Shown: one piece after another, positions 59,848-64,000 of the stretch
Layout: each line of letters begins with the position of its first letter
Numbering within the stretch: position 1 is the stretch's first letter
Assembly (NCBI GenBank): GCA_022605955.1
Contig: JAKCOZ010000008.1
Span: 7,442,001 to 7,506,000, forward strand
Origin: Rallus limicola
Taxonomy: Eukaryota > Chordata > Aves > Gruiformes > Rallidae
DNA: 64,000 nt
Reading direction: 5' to 3'
Notes under the pieces: generated by a model
What the model was told of the DNA's origin: nothing
What the model saw: the letters and a program-made list of their open reading frames with translations, nothing else
Databases searched by the model: none
Made by a program: the position numbers and the translations under genes

Positions 59848-59868
59848 TTTTTTTTTTTTTTTTTTTTT
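59848..59868. repeat. T21 homopolymer
   Basis: A run of 21 T, which would be a poly(A) tail on the minus strand. No retrocopied gene or SINE is recognisable on its minus-strand 5' side (59.87-60.05 kb). Confidence 0.9.
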
Positions 59869-60058
59869 AATGCATTCCTGTTACAAGATCCTGTTAACTG
59901 AGTTGGACTTACTTTGGTTCATATCATACCCACAGCTTTTTTAGCAAAGGACCCAGTGCTTTAGCAGAGATTTCTGCTGAGCAGAGGTACAATAGGGCCC
60001 TTTACAGGGTGTGGGAATTTCCCGCATGTTGATTAACCTCATACTGTAAAAGACTGTA

Positions 60059-60162
60059 GGCCAAATCCTTCAGTCCTCATGCAGACAAAAGTCCATGCTG
60101 ACTTACCCGAAATCTCCCTGCAAATGCTCATTAAAGTCAATGGTGTCTTGCCTGGGTGAGGG
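60059..60162. mobile_element. Copy of ancient self-complementary MITE-like element
   Basis: GGCCAAATCCTTCAGTCCTC matches the element's end, and CATTAAAGTCAATGGTGTC followed by TTGCCTGGGTGAGG matches its core and arm. The spacing, about 60 bp between end and core, is longer than in other copies. It lies 285 bp from the preceding copy. Confidence 0.65.
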
Positions 60163-61150
60163 CTGGGGGTTTCTCCCCGTGGTTGTCTATGACTGGGCAT
60201 TGCCAGGAGAAAGGAGTTACCACCTCACCGAGCCCACAGCGGGGATTGGTTTGCCCCAGACCTGGGGCACTACCTTCCCTCCAGCCTCAAAAATCCCACA
60301 GCAAAGACACGCTGTGGGTGCCAGCCCTGTGCTCCAGCGTGCAGTGCTGAGTGATGCCCTGGCACCAGCCCTTGGGCCATCCCTCTGACACCCACAGGGA
60401 GTGAGGCGGATGCCACTGCCCAGGGGGGGCTCCCCATAACCCACCTTGCCCTGGGGCAGGCAGAAAGCAGGCAGGGCATTACTCACCAACCCAAGAGGCT
60501 CCTGCCATCCCCACTCTAGCTGCTACAGGAAAAGAGTCAGGCTACCATCCCCTCTGGGACAAGACAGACAGTAATTTAGAACCACCTTAGAGAAGGATAC
60601 GTCTATCCAGAAAATAATAGAAATATAACAAAAAAAGTGGGCTGGTTTCTGTTTGTTTGTTTTAGCCGTATCATAGCTCAGACCTTCCATGCCATTGTGG
60701 TTCAATATTTACTGATCGAAAATATAGACTAGCTGCAGGTCACAGCATTTGCCAGAAAGAACGATTATCATCAGAAAGAAATGGGCATTAAAAGAATAGC
60801 TCTTCCATTTCCAGCATTATAAAACAGACATTCAGGAGAACAAACAGAGCAGAGAAGAAATGATGGTCATTTGCAAGTAAAATATCACCAAACAATATAA
60901 CATTGGATTAACTGTTTCATGTATTTATTGTGAAAGAATATATAGGACTTTACACGAGAAGCTACCAGTACAAGCAAGAAACAATGCAGCCTTTTAAACA
61001 GCCTGCTTTTAAGTGTAACGCTTCTGCACGTACCGCGCACAAGCTTGCTCCCACTGACGCCTGAGCAACAGCTCCTGCTAAGTTCAAAGGGGTCAGGATC
61101 GAGCCCCCAGGTTTTGAACTTTTTTCCTGTAACGTCCCTTTCAGTAATAT
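60163..61150. other. GC-rich patch, then AT-rich non-coding DNA
   Basis: 60165-60490 is GC-rich with frames on both strands (97 codons plus, 90 codons minus) that mirror each other in extent; coding is not credible. 60560-61130 is AT-rich single-copy sequence with a CpG-retaining part at 61010-61110. No gene is seen. Confidence 0.45.
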
Positions 61151-61153
61151 TGC

Positions 61154-61193
61154 AGCACACACACACACAGACACCCCCCCACACACACACCCC
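61154..61193. repeat. (CA)n microsatellite interrupted by C runs
   Basis: Two CA blocks are separated by GACACCCCCCC. Dinucleotide repeats of this type can adopt Z-DNA. It lies in the 61.1-61.4 kb stretch, which also has a 19-A run at 61373-61391. Confidence 0.9.
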
Positions 61194-63609
61194 TCCCCAG
61201 TCTCAGAAGCGTTAAGGCGCTTGGGACAGGTTTACGGCTGAGAATACGGCAAAGGGGCACCGCAAGATGCGCCTTGGGAGGCTGATGCTGAAAACTGCAG
61301 AGCGACTTTTCTTTTTCCCCTTTCTGCACACATTTAAAAAGAAAAGGAGGGGATAGAGGGGCAGGATAAAGCAAAAAAAAAAAAAAAAAAAGCAGGCACA
61401 TATTGAGTCCAGTCCCACATTCGTGTGAAGCAAACCATTGAGCACAGTAGCAAGGGCTGACTGGACCGGACAAAACCTGACTCTATTTATTGTCTTTTGT
61501 TGTGGTGTGCCAGGAATGCAGGAGCTGTAGTTATTCTGAATTAGGGCTGGCTCTGGGGATGGCTTTGTACTCCCAGGACCTGTGGATTGCTGAAAACTGG
61601 TGCAGCTCTCAACTCTGGCTTTAGAGATTTTGCTTCCTTCTAGGGCCGTTTAAAATGGTCACTTAGTAATTTCAGTAACTCTTGAGACAAATAACTAATT
61701 ATGTGAATTTGTAATTAGTTTGCTACCCTTACATAAACTTAAATTGGGTCAGTGGATTATTCTCTTATCCAAAATACTGCTTCAGAGAAGGAGTTCTGAC
61801 AAATTTGATATGCAGGTTCTATTCTAGTACTTGCCTTGGTTTACTCAGAAATCATTCCAAAACATTTACCACTTAATACATCCTTTAACACCAAGAAAAA
61901 TTAGTATGAATTTAATTCTATTATTTAACTAAATATTAAATAGTTACTGAGATTCACACACAACTGTATTTTATTTTATTCAACTGACCAGGAAACTTAT
62001 TTACCACCTGAATATTTTCCTGAGTGTTATTCTAAATGAAAAAATCTTTGCAGAAATAGAAACTAGGAGAATTGCAGTGGGACAACACAAACACAGTAAT
62101 TGGTTATGGAGATAATTAAAGCACCAGCAGTAGAGATGCTGGAGATAAGAACAGAGAAGTTTAGGGCTGGATTAGTGCAGCCCTTACTCTGTGTGATGCA
62201 AAGGCTTGAGCCAAATGACTCAAGAAGTTGCCTCCAAGTGCACCTTCTTTCATTCTGTGTATGGGGAAGAGTCATATTTATTTTTAGTGCTTGAACTCTC
62301 CCTGCAAGTGCACTCTGCACAAATTAAATAAAACTCTAAGACTCTTTCAAATTGCTTGGAAATAGACCCTGAAGCCCTGATTTACTTTCAGCTTCATACA
62401 CACAAAATTCAAGGATAATTTTGCCAGACATATGAAAATGATAAGTTCAACTCTCAGAATCGCTACAGCTATAAAAGCAGATTTCAGAAGAACTCAAAAT
62501 AAAGGAATCCTTACAAAACCCACAAACAGGACCTGGTCCCTAATACATAGTAATAACAATAACAATGTCATTCATGCTCAGTCATGTACATGTTTTCATC
62601 AATTATTTTTAATAATTTATTGGATACATAAGAGAGCTTAAGGTATGGTAAGGGTTAATTTTAAGTCAAGCTTTCGAGTAACTTTTCGAGCTTAGGGTGG
62701 TGAAACCCTCTGAGTAATGCATATCCAAGTACAAAATCCATGGCAGAGGTATAAGCTAGGTCTGGATGCTGCACTGTGCTCCCCTCTTCACTCAGCATCA
62801 CCACGGCAGGGACTTCTCTAGAGCTGGTGTAAGCCAGCACACAAGGGAAGGGAGCCCGTGCTGTCATGCAGCAGTGTGACTGGCAGGGCTAAGCCTCTTT
62901 AAACCAGCTCTCCATTTAGGACACTTCCTTCAAAACCAATTCTGTGATGGATCTGGGGGACAGCAAGGGCAACGCCCCAGGGATTTCGGGCAGTGGTCAA
63001 GAGTCAGTGGATTAAAAGGGGATCTGTAAGACGCTGAAACTTTCTATAGCACCAAGGGTTTTACTCTTTTGAGGGGAGAGGAGAAAAAAAACCTCTTCAT
63101 CTTTGCTCCTAAACTCCCCAGGAAGACAGAGCTTGTCCCTGCCCTGTGACCAGCTGCGCTCCAACTCGGCCAGTTTATGGGAGCACAGCATTCCCACTGG
63201 GCTCAGTGCTCAGGAATGACCTCAGGTGGGAGGAATAAGCGCTTGGCACTGCTAACTGCAACTGTACCTCCACCTGGACACTCAGAAAGCTACAATATGC
63301 AAGGCACAGAGGAATGCTCTGCTTTCTCCTGGCGCTGCTACGTGCCTGTTATTTTTGCCAAGATTTATCCTATCTACAGCAATATTCAGGCCACTAATCT
63401 ATTGTTGTAGCTCAGGCTAAGCCGATGCTCATTTTTAAATTAAGCCTCAGGTGAAAGCTGGCAGATCCCCGTGTGTGTACGGCTTGTCTCTGCTCGCACC
63501 TTAGCGTGGTGCAGCTCCCCTGACCTCTGGCTGGTGGGGTTTTTATTCCTGACAGGCTAGATGTGAATAAAATCATATGGAGCCGTGTTTTTACAGTTCA
63601 GCCTTGTGA
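61194..63609. other. Non-coding DNA
   Basis: 61640-62060 and 62380-62660 are AT-rich and repeat-free. 62660-63200 is GC-richer with short frames on both strands. No gene, exon pair or recognisable transposon is supported. Confidence 0.5.
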
Positions 63610-63672
63610 GTCCCATCCTGCTGCCATTGAAATCAATGGCAAAGCTCCCAACTTCACTAGTCATATCAGATT
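63610..63672. mobile_element. Copy of ancient self-complementary MITE-like element
   Basis: TCCCATCCTGCTGCCATTGA, AATCAATGGCAAAGCTCCC and AACTTCACTAGTCATATCAG follow the element closely (ATCCTGCTCCCATTGA, AGTCAATGGCAAAACTCCC, then the return arm). The first half is one of the best-preserved stretches of the family in this window. Confidence 0.7.
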
Positions 63673-64000
63673 AGCTTTGTTCCACAGACTGAAACAATCT
63701 AATAGATACCAGGTGTCCTCAACAGAGCCTGTGTGGTCTGCAAGTAAGTAGAACATATTTTAAAAAGTCAAATATGAAACAGCTACATCACAGAACCTGT
63801 AATAACCCCAAACTGATATTATTATCTACGGAGGACATGATCAGTATCTAAAATGTGACTCAATACATATTTATACGGTGCATCTTATAACAGACATGTT
63901 CTGGGGTAAACTCAGCTGCATGTTAAACCACTACAGAAACAGATCCATATTTATGCTCATTTCCACAAGAAAGCGTGGCTCTCGTGTGTTTTTACTTAAG
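63673..64000. other. AT-rich non-coding DNA to window end
   Basis: A donor-like CTGCAA|GTAAGTAG at 63746 is preceded by an acceptor-like TTTGTTCCACAG at 63688, giving a weak 57-nt exon candidate. Otherwise no feature is seen. Confidence 0.35.

Noticed and set aside
59848..59868. T21 run considered as a minus-strand retrocopy tail
   Set aside because: The sequence at 59.87-60.05 kb shows no gene or SINE similarity that I can recognise.
60095..60489. Plus- and minus-strand frames of 90-97 codons
   Set aside because: They mirror each other over a GC-rich patch and partly overlap a repeat copy.
1..64000. tRNA, rRNA, CRISPR array, operon or bacterial-type system
   Set aside because: Nothing of the kind is present; composition, repeats and splice-like signals are those of vertebrate nuclear DNA.

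Overview
The window is vertebrate nuclear DNA, most likely from a bird and from a large AT-rich, gene-poor part of a chromosome. A crocodilian or other archosaur cannot be excluded from the sequence alone. The reasons are: (1) no convincing protein-coding gene, tRNA, rRNA, operon or CRISPR structure in 64 kb; (2) no primate or rodent SINEs and no young L1; (3) a few very old, strongly decayed repeats of the kind shared by sauropsids, namely one clear CR1 3' end, one clear MIR-like/CORE-SINE copy, and about a dozen remnants of a short self-complementary element with ends like GGGCCAGATTC and a core like CATTGACTTCAATG; (4) long AT-rich single-copy stretches that keep CpGs and TAATTA-type homeodomain motifs, as conserved non-coding elements (CNEs) do.

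Layout. 1-17.5 kb is AT-rich single-copy DNA with scattered remnants of the self-complementary element and a few short slippage duplications. 17.6-24 kb begins with two adjacent copies of that element and continues into CNE-like sequence (best blocks 19.5-20.1 and 22.4-22.8 kb). 24-31.2 kb is mixed: a GC-rich patch with a perfect hairpin at 25.1 kb, an inverted pair of MEF2-like sites at 29.67 kb, a possible terminal exon at 30.2-30.6 kb and a CR1 relic at 31.0 kb. 31.2-42.4 kb is ordinary non-coding DNA with a possible internal exon at 33.1 kb and two stretches (35.1-37.6 kb on the minus strand, 37.9-38.7 kb on the plus strand) that look like broken coding remnants but could not be identified. 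42.4-47.9 kb is the densest part: CNE-like sequence, a purine/pyrimidine tract, a CR1-like fragment and several splice-signal-bounded exon candidates, including a minus-strand one at 44.1 kb whose reading frame looks protein-like and stops 3 nt before its splice donor. 48-55.6 kb is ordinary sequence with a possible terminal exon at 53.0-53.3 kb and a clear MIR-like SINE at 54.2 kb. 55.7-61 kb is again CNE-rich (best block 58.7-59.65 kb), followed by two more copies of the self-complementary element. 61-64 kb holds a CA microsatellite and one last copy.

Interpretation. The open reading frames here (longest about 150 codons) are no longer than expected by chance in 64 kb of this composition, so none is called a gene. 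The best overall reading is an intergenic or large-intron regulatory landscape of a developmental gene outside the window. A spliced non-coding RNA is possible. I found no new defence, mobile or metabolic system. What deserves checking is the set of exon candidates, the CNE blocks and the repeat family.
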